From Phlegmacium glaucopus (lineage: Eukaryota > Basidiomycota > Agaricomycetes > Agaricales > Cortinariaceae): a stretch of 64,000 bases of DNA. The notes beneath the pieces were generated by a model. It was given only the letters and a program-made list of their open reading frames with translations, was not told where the DNA came from and ran no database searches. The DNA lies in the NCBI GenBank assembly GCA_015039465.1, contig MU130358.1, positions 234,787 to 298,786 of the forward strand. The letters are read 5' to 3'. Made by a program: the position numbers and the translations under genes. Below are positions 33,201 to 46,319 of the stretch, one piece after another (positions within the stretch are counted from its first letter, which is position 1; every line of letters begins with the position of its first letter).

Positions 33201-36149
33201 CTGTTCATCGACAGTCATGCACCTTAACACCCTCGTTTTTTGTACGGATTCTTTCGATGATAGGGACCCGGCAGAGATATATAATATAAGGTGGTGTCGG
33301 TACACTTGTAACTCTAAATGTTTTTGCATGTCAAGTTTCTACAAGCTGCGCAAAACCTGCGGAGATCGGTAATTTTTTCCCCGAGGTTACTGATGGATGT
33401 ATATCACAATGACGAACCTCTACTGACGGATTTCTACCTGCTCCTTGCAGCCTTCCCTTGACATCGGCTTGACAAAACGCTAGAAGCCTGCTAGTGCAGG
33501 GTACACTGGAACACACTTATAAAGGATTTCTATGCCGCTGCGTTGCCAGTGTCCCTTGGGCCCTCCCCCTTGGGCTATTTTTATCCTAGTTTATAATTAG
33601 ATTTCTTTCTTTCAATACATAATTGATCATTATGCTAGCAAGCTTAGCCAAATACCCTCATCAAATTTGGCTCTCTAGGACTTAGCTTCATCACCGGCGA
33701 ATAAGACGCTATAAGACGTAAATGAAGGAAGAACGTTGGAGGCCATCATTCAACTTGACGTTGAACAAGCCGCGCGCAAGTGAACTCGAATAGTTCAACA
33801 AAGCTCATGATTTGGACTATGCGTTTCTGTTGAACTGTTGCAAGGGTACATTTATACCACATTCATTCTTCGATATCCAGCCCTGACATGATTTGTGCTG
33901 TCAAGATTCGCACTTGGTTTGATGCGGCATGCCAACCTTCGTAAACTGTCTCCATTTGATACCCGAAGCGATTGTGAAGGGACTTTCAATTTTGGTAGGT
34001 AATAGTTACTAGATGCATTTAAAAGCGCCGTGGGGTGTTATGATGGAGCCAGTAATTGGGCATTGGAAGGTTGGAATTTACCTCAACATCGCCATCGCAG
34101 ACTCCAGAGACTGTATAATCACAAAGGCCTCGCTCGCTGCCTTATGGCTTCGACTCGGGTCTGGATCCCATCTGCATCCGAGCTAGAAGTTTGGTAATTT
34201 TGCATGCATCAGCGATTTATACTCAGGCTATATCTAGAGTTCTATCGCCATAGTTCTGAGGTGTATTTGTAACGCCTTCAAGCTAACTCCACCGGTGCTT
34301 CCGAGTCGAAAGTCAACCAAAGGTTAACTATTTTCAAACCAACCTAGCCAACATGGTTATTGGGGTTGATATCAACTGCTGGCTCTGTGATGAATCGAGA
34401 TATATCATACGGTCCTACTCGAGGGGAAATTGATCACTACTGGGAAGCATTCTCTAAACTCCGAATTGAAGCCAGGCTGGAATAACAATAGGACCATATA
34501 CTGCTGTGGCGTCGGATTTCGTTTATTTATCCCTCCCACCCATCTTGCCGGCTTCATCTAACTACCGACCCGAATTTGTGTAAGGCTTGAGTCTGCCTTG
34601 CGTCATTGACCAACATACAATTTGGGGTCTTGGATCACTCTATTCTTACCTGTACATCGGATTCTGGGTTCTGGCTATATCAGGTTAATATCGATCCTTA
34701 CCTGGTCCCCGGGACACTCTTAGAACAAAGGGAACAGGGCTTGAAGTTACCAGATGTCTTCGAATTCTGGCGCGGTGTGGGATCGACTCCACCTTTAGTG
34801 AAGTGGTGTTTGGAGGAAATCGCTTTAGAATCTAAGCAGGACTCAAAGATGTATCTTTTTCATGCTGGGAGACGCAATAGCCGGTTGACCTTCACACGGC
34901 GAAGTTGGCCACCATGCTTGCACAGTGCACACGACGTGAACTAAGCTTTTTCTTTAATGCCATGTATGAACTTCTATGGATAATAATAGTAGACATCGGC
35001 GAATGGCTGCCGTCTGGACTAAACTAAAACCGACCTAGACTCAAGCGTTTTTTTATAATCTTACGTTTGGATATTCTATTATTATGCTCCAAGCACAAGC
35101 ACAAGCACTAAGTATCTCTGTATATCAGTCCATGTTGAATTACTAGAATATTAGAATACCGAAGCTCAGTTGTTTTCTGCGTAAACGACTAAGTATATAT
35201 TGATTTCATACATAATATACGAAGCTTAGTAGATGAATAACAAGTATGTACAACTGCAGTCTGCAGGTGGTATACGTAATCAGCAAGGTTGATCGATAGT
35301 TGCGTCGAAAAGATGAACAGATTATGTATATACAAAATGAGATGTAGCATTCATGCTTGCTAGTAGTTAGACCTAAAATTCACAATAAAGTAAGATAAAT
35401 GGGAACCTGAATATTACTGAATGCTTGGCGAACTAAGTGCGTTGGCGCCGGGGCAGTATGGAATACATTAATGTACATACTACTACGGGCTACGGCGGCG
35501 TTGTATTTGCGGTCTTGTGAGCACAAGGTTCGGGGTCACTCCATCAGCCCGATACACCCCGGGTGAATCGGTGTCTCTCGGTGTCTGCGCCCATGGGGAA
35601 AACGCGAGCTCTTCGATAATGTGGGGGAATTTGAAATTTCAAGTGCAACCCCAGCCCTGTCCAGCCCTCTCCCAATAATATTGTACAAGTGCACTGGGGG
35701 GCTCCTCATTTTTTCTTCTTTTCTGACAGGAACGCAAGGCAGTCCGCTCTACGTATCCGTTCACATAAATGATAACACTGACAGCAGATACAAGTAGTTG
35801 CGCAATGATTCGTTGGAGGAAATAGGAGAATCTATAAATTCCATTGTCAATAACCATCAATCACATGGGTTTAGTAGTAGCGCCATGATGATCGTACATA
35901 GATTGTCTCCAAATATCACCAGATTCCTCTTCACTGAGCCGGCGACCGCCCCATGACCATAGGCTTCAACTTACGTACAAGTCTTCGATCTCATACATTT
36001 CACAGAGTACTAGCACAGAGGAATAAAATAAAGAATAAAGAAACGGGGTAGACCGGAATTACACATCTACGATGCTAAAAAAAATTGAAACTCTTAATTC
36101 CAGTAAACCTTAGATGTACATTTTGCCCTCCCCACCTTCAGCTCGATCC

Positions 36150-38812
36150 CTAATACGCCACCTTTCCTGTCAAATTTTGCATCTCCCGTTCATAACACCT
36201 ATGGAGGCTGATCTGGTACGCAAATTTAGATGCGAACCCCTTGGAATCATCATCCGAAATTTCATGCGTATCGACCATTGGCTTGACATATTTCCCAGTG
36301 GTGACGACGCCATAAGACTCGATAACTTTGTCTGTTTCCGGGTGGAGATTTAATTTAATTTCAGGAAGGTTGATAGCACAATCGACGACGTTGACTCCTT
36401 CAAATATTGTGAGCGTATGAAATTTGACTCTATGAACGACAAGTTACCTTCACCAATAGCTCCGATGGCTTTGCAATGTCCAAACGCCTCCCGAACCCAG
36501 TGAATGGCACGACCACTCTCCATAAGCGTCTTCGCATGCTTCTCACCTGAAGGAATATAAAGCGCATCGAACAACGTCGATCGCTGACCCTCGAAGTGAT
36601 GAACAGCAACAATGTCCGAGTCGGCTCCGGCATCAGGCGAGGCCGGGGATATCTTGCCCAGTCGAGGACCAATTATCCATGTAGTAGCGTTTTGGCTCCT
36701 CAACATCTCCTGTACTGCCTTAACTTCGGCCTTATTGAATCCATCAGCAACCAGAATAGCAATTCGTCTCGATGCAATGGTGGGTTTCTTGGGTGCATAA
36801 TGAAGTTGAGACAACGCCGATGACTTTTTACCATGGTTCTCACGAGTAGGTTTATCAGGAATATCATCGTCAGTCACCTTCCCCGCTACAAATTTAGCCA
36901 AACTGGGGTCAATGTCGTTCAACATTTTCATATACGTTTTGCGGACTTGTGATTCATCACAGTGACTGAGCTCGAAAGAGAGAGCGGCCATCAAGTGTGT
37001 CCGTTCGTGGGGAGAGAGGGAGTTGTAGAATAGTTGTGGCTGATTAAAGTGCTCTTGGAACTTGGAGCCGCGTACACGTTGCTTGATGCCAGCAACCTTT
37101 TCTTTGTACCTGCGAGAACATCTGTGAGCCAGGAAACACCTCCGCACTTTCCGTAACGTACTCAACATATCCACCTTCAGAAGGAGGGGCCGGATGACCA
37201 ACATTCTCCCGATTGGGGTAATAATTGATTTTGCCTTTCATGATACGATGCTGTTGAGCACCACCTCGATTGTGATTCATGACAGGACAGACAGGACGAT
37301 TGATTGGAATCTATAATAACGATCCTCAGCATAAGTCTACGAAAGGCGGAAATTTGCTGACCTGTTCCCAATTAATCCCTAACCGGGAAATCTGAGTATC
37401 GAAGTATGAAAAGTTCCTCCCTTGCAACAAAGGATCATCGCTAAAACCAATGCCTGGTACGACATGGCTAGTACAAAAGGCAACTTGTTCAACCTCTGGG
37501 AAGAATTCCTCGACTTTACGATTGAGAACGAGCTCCCCAATTTTTTGGAGAGGAACAAGTTCTTCAGGCCAAACCTTGGTCGCGTCGAGGATATCGAAGT
37601 CAAAATTATGTTCGTCCTTCTCTTCAATGGTTTGGATGGCGAAGGTCCATTTGGGGAAACAGTCACTGTCGATAGCCTCTGCCAAATCTTTTCTGTGGAA
37701 ATCTGGGAAAGAGTTCGGGTGAGTGCCATGAATAAAAGAATATAATATCCATCATATCGTACCAGGGTCCTGGCCAGCAATCTTGAGGGCTTCGTCCCAA
37801 ACGAGACTGTGAACCCCGAGTTCAGGAGTCATATGGAATTTGACAAAGACACGTTTGCCTTCAGCATTGACGAGAGTGTAGGTATTTACACCAAATCCTT
37901 GCATCATACGGAAGGAGCGAGGAATTCCTATATACACAAAAGTCTCAGAATGACGGAAGAAGGGAAGGTAGTTCATGATATGTACCTCGGTCGGACATTG
38001 CCCACATAACCATATGTGCAGCTGAGGAACAATTGCTTAGTATATACACGAGACTGGATAGACGATGATATGCCCGTACATTCAGGCTGAAGCCCAACAA
38101 AATCCCAGAAATTATTGTGAGCGCTTTGACCTTGAGGAATATCATTATGCGGTTCAGGCTTCACAGCATGAATAACATCGGGGAATTTAATAGCATCCTG
38201 AATGAAGAACACAGGAATGTTGTTACCGACGAGGTCCCATATACCTTCGTCAGTGTAGAACTTGATCGCAAAGCCTCGGACATCGCGAACAGTGTCCTTA
38301 AAACAATTCGTGAGTATGTTGAGAGCGTATAGTACAGGAGAAATAATTACAGCGCTTCCGCGGGAGCCTTGAACGGTGCTGAACCTGATGAAGACAGGCG
38401 TTGTCCTAGAAGGATCCGTCAAAACTGGTGCAAAGGTGTACTTGGCAGCCGTGCTGCCATCGGTGACTTTGAAGTATCCATGGGCAGCCGCACCACGTGC
38501 GTGAACAACCCGCTCAGGAATACGTTCATGATCAAATCTATGTATTTTCTCTCTCGCAAACTGGTCTTCGAGAAGTGAAGGACCATTAGTTGACCCATCG
38601 GATATTTTCAACCTTGTATTGAACGATGAAAAGCGGTCGAATAGAGGTGTATGCTTGAGAATTTACCAATTGTCGGTGTCAGACATCTTGACGCCATGGT
38701 CTGAGGTCAACACCTGATCACCCGACGTATCAATGGTACAAGCTTCTAAGGCTTTCACTTTTTCTGTTTCGGTCGAAAAGGCTTGTTTAATGCTGTCTTT
38801 AATGGAAGACAT
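36150..38812 (-). CDS. Large-subunit catalase
   Basis: Haem catalase that disproportionates hydrogen peroxide. The 738-aa length places it in the large-subunit class, with a C-terminal flavodoxin/DJ-1-like domain. Exons are 38812-38667, 38612-38351, 38296-38080, 38021-37986, 37927-37763, 37702-37362, 37310-37158, 37096-36448 and 36397-36150. Visible signatures are [20 protein letters not shown] with the catalytic His, the Asn-containing [12 protein letters not shown], and the haem-ligand Tyr in [14 protein letters not shown]. The C-terminal domain starts near [16 protein letters not shown]. The usual Pro-Glu-Lys between GGYVEY and VAGIKQRV is missing in this model. That intron (37157-37097) was placed to keep the frame and is the weakest junction. 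No signal peptide, so it is probably cytosolic or peroxisomal. Confidence 0.94.
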
Positions 38813-38999
38813 GGTGCAGTAAAGCAGAGGATGCAATATTGCATGTTTCGCATTTCTTTATATATGTGGCGCATTGCGAGACATGGCCTAAGAATAAATG
38901 ACATCAAGCGAGATACGTTCGACCGTAATGACATAATCATCAAAGTAGCATGTTATTATGTAAATAAATAATTCTACGTACATTTGCAATATTCATTCA

Positions 39000-40892
39000 T
39001 CACCAAACATAAACGTGAGCCAACGCTAACAGAACCAGCAGCGTAATCTGAGAAAATCCAACCCAATCTAAAAGTCCAGCAGAAGCGGATACTTTGGTGG
39101 TAGAATTTCCTGCGAATAGTTGCTTTTTGTATACTTTCAAGGAGTTTATACTCCATGACGCGTTCTAGTAAGACCATGAATACGAAGGCATATTGCGAAG
39201 TTTTTTTTTGTCTTACCACAAAGTTCGCTCCGTCCATGAGTCTCTCGGCACATGTCCCGGGACATCCTGACGTGGCATAAGATGATCCAGCCCAATCACC
39301 TATAAGTCAAATCGTCATATAAAACGTGCATCACTTAGAGAAAGGACCATACCGCAAAAAGTGATATCTATCATGACGCGCAACATTTTAGAAAGAAAAA
39401 TAGAAGAAAATGGATTACACTTACCAAAAACAATGCTATGGTTGGAAAAAAATTGTCCAATATGACAACTTGAGTTGGAAAGTGTGGCAGACGGAATACC
39501 CCACTCTGAGGGATCAGGACTACCCTGAGTGATGTCGGCTGGAACTGCCGCACGGAAGAATGACCCTATGTAACCTGTTGTAAGGAATTGCGTAGAAGAG
39601 ATGTAAAATAAAATGATGGCGCACAGACTGAAATATCATTTTCGTCCCATTTCATCGCAATGACGCCTCCACCCGATGCTTCAAAAAGTGGTCCATACGA
39701 GGCCCTACTCCACTCAGTAACATCACAACCGCTATTGCTGTTCAATTTGGCGTCACAACTCGTTAAATTTACTCCATTGAGTGCCTTCCTGATGGTGAGT
39801 AGCTATATGAAGCGACTGCAATCAAATTGTACACACATTCATAGTTCCCGAAAAGGTCACGTTGGGGTTTAACTCGCAACCTGGTATCCAATGAGAGATG
39901 AGATGAAGAAAACGCAGAAGCAGTGAGGTCAACTTACCAGGAGCCGTATGCCATGCAATTTGATTATGTTGATCATCATGTACGCCTTCCAGAATATCTA
40001 TTTCTCCATTCTGAGGATGAGATTGAGTAAGGAGACAAGATTCAAAGGTTTGTGCTCTTACCGCTGGCCAATCGGATCCTACGGTCCAAAAAGCAGGCCA
40101 TACAGCTTTAATAGCGGTACAGTCAGAATGGGTACTTCAATCAAACGAGAATGAGTATGGGACATACCACACCCCCAGGGGGCTCTATTTAAGTCTAATA
40201 TGAAGAGGCCGGTATCGTATGATGTCTGGCTAGTGATTCGGACACTGGATTTAACAAACAAACCTTTTTGAGAATTCAAAAGGAGGGGAAGTATGGATAA
40301 ACTCACCTATCACGAAATACACCACTAGCCAGCGAAGACGTATTATCCGCCTTCATGATGACTGATCCATCGTCCTGAATGTATACAAGTCCATTGGCGA
40401 ATGCGGTTGTTCTATTGACGAAGCTGTGGTCGTCCTTCATAAGATGGGAGGTTTTGGACACAAGAAAAGGCTCACTTGACATTTCCGCTGTAATTGGAAT
40501 ACGACAACTGTTAAACTGAAAGTAAAGAGAAAAGACATTTCATGACATACTTGGTTGGATCTGGGAAACTAAAGAAATCCCAGCGGCTGGTAGGGAACGT
40601 GAGAGAGTCAACGATAAATCCATCAACGTTCCACAAATATCACTCACTCGAAAAAGTTTTGACCAGAATATTCATCCTGCGGCAACCAAAGAAAAGCAGA
40701 TCCATTGGGATTGTAATTGACCCCCGCAATAGTTTGTCTACCTAGGATGGGAGAATTTGAACGTGGCATCCAAGAGTGACGCATCGAAGTGAAGCTAGAT
40801 AGTGTCTCCTTGATGTTCAGGTTTGGCAAAGCTGCGCACGGAATGACTCTAACTATGAGGACGAGGATGCAAAGAGGAAGGCCGTTAAGCAT
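39000..40892 (-). CDS. GH16 family beta-glucanase, secreted and probably GPI-anchored
   Basis: A multi-exon (about 12 exons) glycoside hydrolase family 16 enzyme, probably acting on beta-1,3/1,4- or 1,3/1,6-glucan in the cell wall. It begins with a signal peptide (MLNGLPLCILVLIVRVIPC). Core motifs are DEYSGQNFFDRWDFFSFPDP, VFRDSVRITSQTSYDTGLF, WPAFWTVGSDWP and the catalytic signature NGEIDILEGVHDD with both acidic residues. HTAPGCELNP and SGCPGTCAERLMDGANFV follow. The C-terminus has a Ser/Thr region and a hydrophobic tail (ITLLVLLALAHVYVW) typical of GPI attachment. One exon is only 15 nt (AT-ATC-ACT-TTT-TGC-G). The join after DPTN (about 40500-40600) is ambiguous and may involve a tiny exon. 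Confidence 0.85.
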
Positions 40893-41908
40893 CGTGAGAA
40901 TGGTAGTTTGTTGGCTTGGGATGGATGCGTTTTTTTAAGTACTCTTTGCAGGGCGATAATTCTAAAAGGATTCCTCCGAAAACCCGAGATCTTCCCCGAA
41001 AAAGGGCGAGGTCGTCTAATGTTGGTGAAGAAAAGTAATAAAAAGTAGGAAGATAAGCACAGAAACCTCACGACGGTGGGGCTTTATCCATGTGTTCTCC
41101 GAGCACCACAAAAAAGGGGTGACGGACGGTTTTAAGTAGTTGAATAAGTTCAAACAATGGGGACTGCGCCATCAATTGAATCCACGAATAGAAATTAAAA
41201 ATGGGGCCTGCCTCGAGGCAGCTTACATAGCACAACATACTCAAAATAACCTCGTTATTTATATTCAATGTCAGTACTCGAAGCCCTACAGTAGTCCTCG
41301 TGACAAGAAATAGGCTGGAAGTTTCGCAAATACTATGGAGATCATTCCCCAAAGGCACCAGGCATCATGGCAGCAGCGGCTGTGTAAATGGCTTGACGAA
41401 AGGGAATAGTTATATGAACACGATGCCCCGAAGCCCGCGCGAACGGGGCGGTTACTGGGCAGTGCGCACGTTTACCATTGTAAACATTGAAGTTTCCGCG
41501 ATTGACGTGGAGCGTTCAACACATCGATACCTCGAGGATCATGTCGTGACATTGGCGGCCTTGAATTCACGGCACCATCAATGAGAGGCCTAATACTTCG
41601 GACTGACAACAAATCATGCGAAGAGTAAGGAATATTAATTAATGGGCCCTGGAATAATTGAAAGAGGATAACCAGAGTTCTTCACGAAGAAAACCCTTGA
41701 CCTCCACTCCACAATATCAAATATAGTTTAGATAACAATGTAAATGCTCATGCAGATATCTAGGTTTACAAAATAGTCTAACAGTGTCTAGTAATAATCA
41801 AAAAAAAGATTGATACAAATGAGTTCCCATAACAAGCATAGTTAGTACTCACATTCCAATGTCTTCGAAGCTCAAGCAAGAAAGCATAATAGCAAAAAGC
41901 AAAAAAGA
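40893..41908. other. Intergenic region between GH16 and SCAP genes
   Basis: Both flanking genes are on the minus strand, so this contains the GH16 promoter and the SCAP 3' region. Short open frames here have no protein character. Confidence 0.4.
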
Positions 41909-44900
41909 TCATGACGAGAAGTGGAATACCCCAACGGTGTTCCCGAAACCCGCCAGAGCATGTGAAGGTGCAATAAGAAGAGGTGAAACGCGAGTAAAGG
42001 GTAGGCGAGCTATACGCTCTCCTGATGAACTCGTGGAAGAAGTAAGATTCGTCCGCAATGAAGATGGAGTCGAAGTAGGAGAACGGAAAGAGGAACACAA
42101 GCGACCTTCAGTATCTCCTGGCCTCAAGGCCAGAGCAGCCAATAAAGAGCTCTTCAACAGCGTCAAAGCAGGATCAAATGTCCATAGTTCCCACCTCTCC
42201 AACGTCGCACTCGTCAGTCCATGTGATGAGCTCGAAGTTCCAATACTAGGCGAAACAGCGGCCCATGTCGTCCCAGCTTTAGGTTTGCCTTGAGATCGCG
42301 GTTTACGTCGAATTCCAACAAATTTTCTGCTCGTCAAGTCCCATCCACCTCTTTCGCACGTGACGTCAATCAGACGCACCATGATGGCATTTCTCCAGAT
42401 AGATTGACGTTGGTTAGTAGATGTGGTTGAACCATTGTGGTCGTGTCTGTGTCCATTTGGGCTATGGAGCTCATACTCCTCTGCTGGATTGCTTGGGAAT
42501 GGTACAATCAGGAGCTCAGACGACCGACGTCCAGTATCCTTTTCAGATGCTCGTCTAGAATGAACGCCGTGCCCTGATACAGGGAATGCCGATGTCTCAA
42601 AGGCTGTCGCTAATCTCGCTCTGGGAATCAGAGGAGATACCTGCGGTGAGGAAGCATTACTATTGCTTCTTGACCGCCTTCCCAACAAACTCTCTCTCGA
42701 TGAAACGCGTCTCATATGAGATGATTGTTGTTGTTGTTGGAGGGAGTGGTTCCTCGTACACGAACACCGCCTGTTCTGATCATCCAGGTACAATTTCGAG
42801 AATCGAATAACATGGTCAATCGAGAACGCGACAGACAAGCTCTCCATCGGCAACTGTCCACAGAAATGACAAGTCTCGCATTTCACAGGCGATACTCTGA
42901 GGTGATTGATCCTCCCATGCGTTTCCTCCAAGATGGAAATACATTCGCCCGTCATTCCGTCCCAAAGGGACACTGAGCCCGACTCCGTCGCAGCTACGAT
43001 GACGAACCGCACACTACCATCCATCTCCGCTCTACACGCGTGTACTTTCCACGCTACATCAAACGCGTTGCCAGGTCGGATACAGCATTCTTGCAATATT
43101 GTAGGTTCAAAGTCGCCCGTTTCTATGACCTCGACGGAGCCGTCATCCAGACAGAAAGCAAACAATACCCTGTCGTCAGGAATGACATGAAGTAGCGAAG
43201 ACCGAATAACTACTGCCTCTCGCGAAGGCACAAAGTAGCTGAGTGTCGAATCCGAGACGGACCATCTTGTAGCTACCCCGCTTTCGTACGTGGCCAGGAG
43301 AATGGCTCCTTCAGAAGTGCCGTCAGGTTCAGATGTAGAGCGTGTACGCCCGGGCGCCTTCTTGAGTCTAAAAGGGATCGAAGGAATGAAGTATATCTCT
43401 GTTACACCCCTGGATGAATTTTCGAGTGAAAGCGTGGGCAACAGTTCAACGATCCCAGTCGGTGGATCAATGCTCCACACAGCGATCAAGCCTGAACCAG
43501 TGCCTACTGCGAAGTGGCGTCCTCTATCATCAACTGTAACGCACATCACAGTTGACGCCGCGCATGAAGAGGTGCTCGCCATTCCCAACAACACATTGGT
43601 GGCATCAATAGCTATGTGTTTCTTCGTTTCCGCGTTCCAAATTGTGATTTCGTTATGCAATCCAACAGAAACGATTACTCTTCCATCCTTACTTGCCGCT
43701 ATAAGTTCAACATCGCTTGCAAAAGCCCTCGGGAGAGTGGAGAATGAAATCTGGCCTTCCAAGCTCTTCTCATCGTCCTGCGCTTTTGCAGATGCTTCTG
43801 CCTCTGGACAATTCCGCTGTGCCTCCAGAAGTTCCGTATTTTTCAGAAGATAAATAAGCAAACCCCAAAGTGCACTTGTTGTTGCTGCAATAGGAAGAAC
43901 CATGATAGTAAGGACCCATAGCACGAACTTGAACGTACGCCGTGATCGATAAGATGATTGCATCGCCAATTTGGGAGTAGTACTCTCCCCATCTGGGTGA
44001 AACGTGATGGTTGTAGGCATCTCGACGCGGAGATGTAGGAGGGGAGTTTGCGCTGGATTCATAATCTTCCATATCTGCTGTGCAGTTGACGATACATCAA
44101 ATGAAGGCCGGCCTTTGGATCTAGAAACAGCTCCAACGGGTTTGATGAGGTTGGGGTTTGGGGTCGATGTTGATGCCGTGTACGTTGTATAGTACAAAGT
44201 AGCAGCGACAGCGAGAAGCTGACGGAATATAAAATGCAAGACGGGGTATCAGAGGGCCAGATAGTTCCAGAAGTAAGCAAAGAACTTTCGACGACGCACC
44301 ATCAATAAGCTGATATTAGTAGCCGCCCTACCTTTTAGAAGGGTTTGAGTAGCTACGATCAACTTCTGCCATCTAGAGCGAGGCTGCTTGGAGTTCTGTC
44401 CGTCATTTGGAACAGTTGGAACAGAAGGCACTAAGCTGGTGTCGTGTCGTAGCAGTTCTTCGAGCTGAATGACGAAGCAAAAAAAAAACAAAAAAGTAGA
44501 TTTCAGTCATGAGATTTTTAAAAGATAGGCAATGAAACCGAAACACACCTCCAGGCGTGCAATGTCGATAGATAAAACCGCCATAAAGAATGTATGTGCC
44601 AGAAACCAATGTGCCACTAGTACCACGATAGCGAAGCTACAAAATTGACGTACAGCCCCGACCGCGAAGAACGCGATAATACCCAAAATCGCGTTGTATG
44701 ACACGACTTTGAGGGTGTTTGAGGTGCCAGCCCGACTTAGACCTTCAGCGATACGCTGCTTGACTGAAAGCGTAACAGAGGTCTTTCCAACTGCATCCAC
44801 CTGCCACGTAAAACCAATTGATGTTTAGCATAGGCAGTCGGAAACAAGTAAATCCCGCTATGAATGATTGATCAACCTACCAAATTGAACATGTTCTCTG

Positions 44901-46140
44901 CACCAACGAATGCAATTACGATTGGAAGGAGTTCCCTTTGGTATAATGAATGAAACCAGCGATGAGAATGACAACAATTCACTTACCAAGGCACCATAGT
45001 TATCTTAAATCCGACAAGGGCACACACGCTCAACGAGGTGATGGTGGAAACCGCAATCTCGACTAGAGCAGTGAACGTCACTCCGAGTCGGGAATGTACG
45101 GTATTCATCCGCCGAACAGACCAAGCAACATAGGCGAAGAAGCCGATGTACGCTAAATAAAGGCAGGCCGAGATGGCCGACCAGCCCTCTGACAGATGAA
45201 GGTCGTACTAGAATGGAAGAAGAATGCATAATGAGTCTAGTATGTAAGCGGGAGACGATAAATGCATACCTCCAGCGCAATCAAGGAGGCTTCAGGGAGT
45301 TGAACAATAACTTCTGCATTTTGAGCTACCACGTTTTTGACAGTTTGCACCCACCAGGCATGCTGCGGCTCTGAAGCCCAGCAGGCGCTGTTAGGAAAGA
45401 AGTAAGTTAAAGTCAAGAAAGTGGCGTAGTCTAGTCTGTTTGAAGCGCCGGAATGTTCGTAGGACCCCCTGCCTGCTAAAACCATATGGGGAGTAATGGG
45501 TACACCAGCAACAGAGATGTTGTTGTCGGGATTGCTGAGGGTATCCAATATATTGACATCCGAGAGCAATGCATCTTTGTTGTATGCCCAGAATGCGAGC
45601 GGAGATATGACAAAACATCGTCCGTTGGGTCCTTTGAGGCAGGGTGTATCAGCGGTAGACACAAGATCTTCGAGCAGCTCTTCAAGGTGAAGAGTCGATA
45701 AGAGAATTCTATGGTTTAAGGCACGGTCGTCATCAACGAGAGGACTCTGAATTAGAATGCGTTCTACTCGAAGAGCATGGCCTTCTCTGCATTGCGCGTG
45801 GATGATGGGGTCTTCATGTATATGAAGTGTATCGTGGCCGGACCAAAGGTTTACCAAGTCATTTGGCGTTGTAATGCCAGTCACGGTATTTGTGGATATG
45901 AATTTGTCTAGAATAGCAGGAGACGAGTTCTTGGACGACGTGTAGACATCGAGCGCTGGGTAGAAGAGGGAGGTGATGACGATACATGATATGAGAATAA
46001 CCCGGATTTGGTGTGTAGCACAATGGCTATTGTAAACCAGTATAAGCATTGGTCAAACACATGAAGAGAAAAGATACACACAGTCCAAATTGCAGGAAGA
46101 ACGTCTGGCCAAGTTTGCGAGCCCATTGTAACAGGGACAT
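41909..46140 (-). CDS. SCP1: SREBP cleavage-activating protein homologue (SCAP/Scp1)
   Basis: A 1272-aa polytopic ER membrane protein that senses sterols and escorts SREBP to proteolysis; in fungi the pathway couples sterol synthesis to oxygen. Exons are 46140-46082, 46026-45270, 45207-44987, 44935-44881, 44800-44549, 44464-44300 and 44218-41909. The N-terminal membrane anchor is followed by a lumenal loop of about 230 residues. The sterol-sensing domain contains AENMFNLVDAVGKTSVTLSVK, QRIAEGLSRAGTS and LSIDIARLELEELL, a close SCAP-type match. The C-terminal half is a WD40 region (GRVIVSVGLHNEITIWNAETKK, GTGSGLIAVWS, ESGSVSLWDGMTGECI). The size matches animal SCAP (about 1280 aa). No SREBP gene is in this window. 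Confidence 0.93.
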
Positions 46141-46255
46141 CAAGGTAGAAGGTATAGAAGGTGGGCGCAGCGTATCGTTCAATATTAGATATTAACAGGG
46201 CATGGCATAGCCTGACAAGATCCCTTCACCAATTCAAATTGCAGAATGCATAGGT

Positions 46256-46261
46256 CACGTG
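46256..46261. promoter_or_regulatory. TCACGTG motif between SCAP and PDX1
   Basis: A single TCACGTG core in the 179-bp gap between the divergent SCAP (ATG 46140, minus) and PDX1 (ATG 46320, plus) genes. It could serve both. SREBP and Cbf1-class bHLH factors bind this type of core. Confidence 0.45.
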
Positions 46262-46319
46262 CATGCGGGGTGGCGTTTCGCTGGCCAAGCCTTACGGTGC
46301 CGCGACACAGTCCGTTGAA

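Larger units (their letters stand above)
28757..36149. other. 7.4-kb stretch without a recognisable gene
   Basis: Both strands carry only short open frames without domains or coherent splicing. Scattered fragments, such as a basic-then-acidic pair of frames on the minus strand around 32800-33060, look like decayed coding sequence. A tRNA-Ser-like fragment (30231-30272) and a perfect 14-bp palindrome (30168-30181) are the only structured items I can point to. I see no transposase, reverse transcriptase, terminal repeats or rRNA. Confidence 0.5.

Noticed and set aside
34606..34944. 112-codon plus-strand frame in the gene desert
   Set aside because: It has no recognisable motif or supported splice sites, and its composition looks random. 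Not enough to call a gene.
41859..42293. 144-codon plus-strand frame across the SCAP 3' end
   Set aside because: It is antisense to the strongly supported WD40 exon of SCAP.
43290..43853. 187-codon plus-strand frame inside SCAP
   Set aside because: It is antisense to the WD40 and membrane-coding exon and has no family character.
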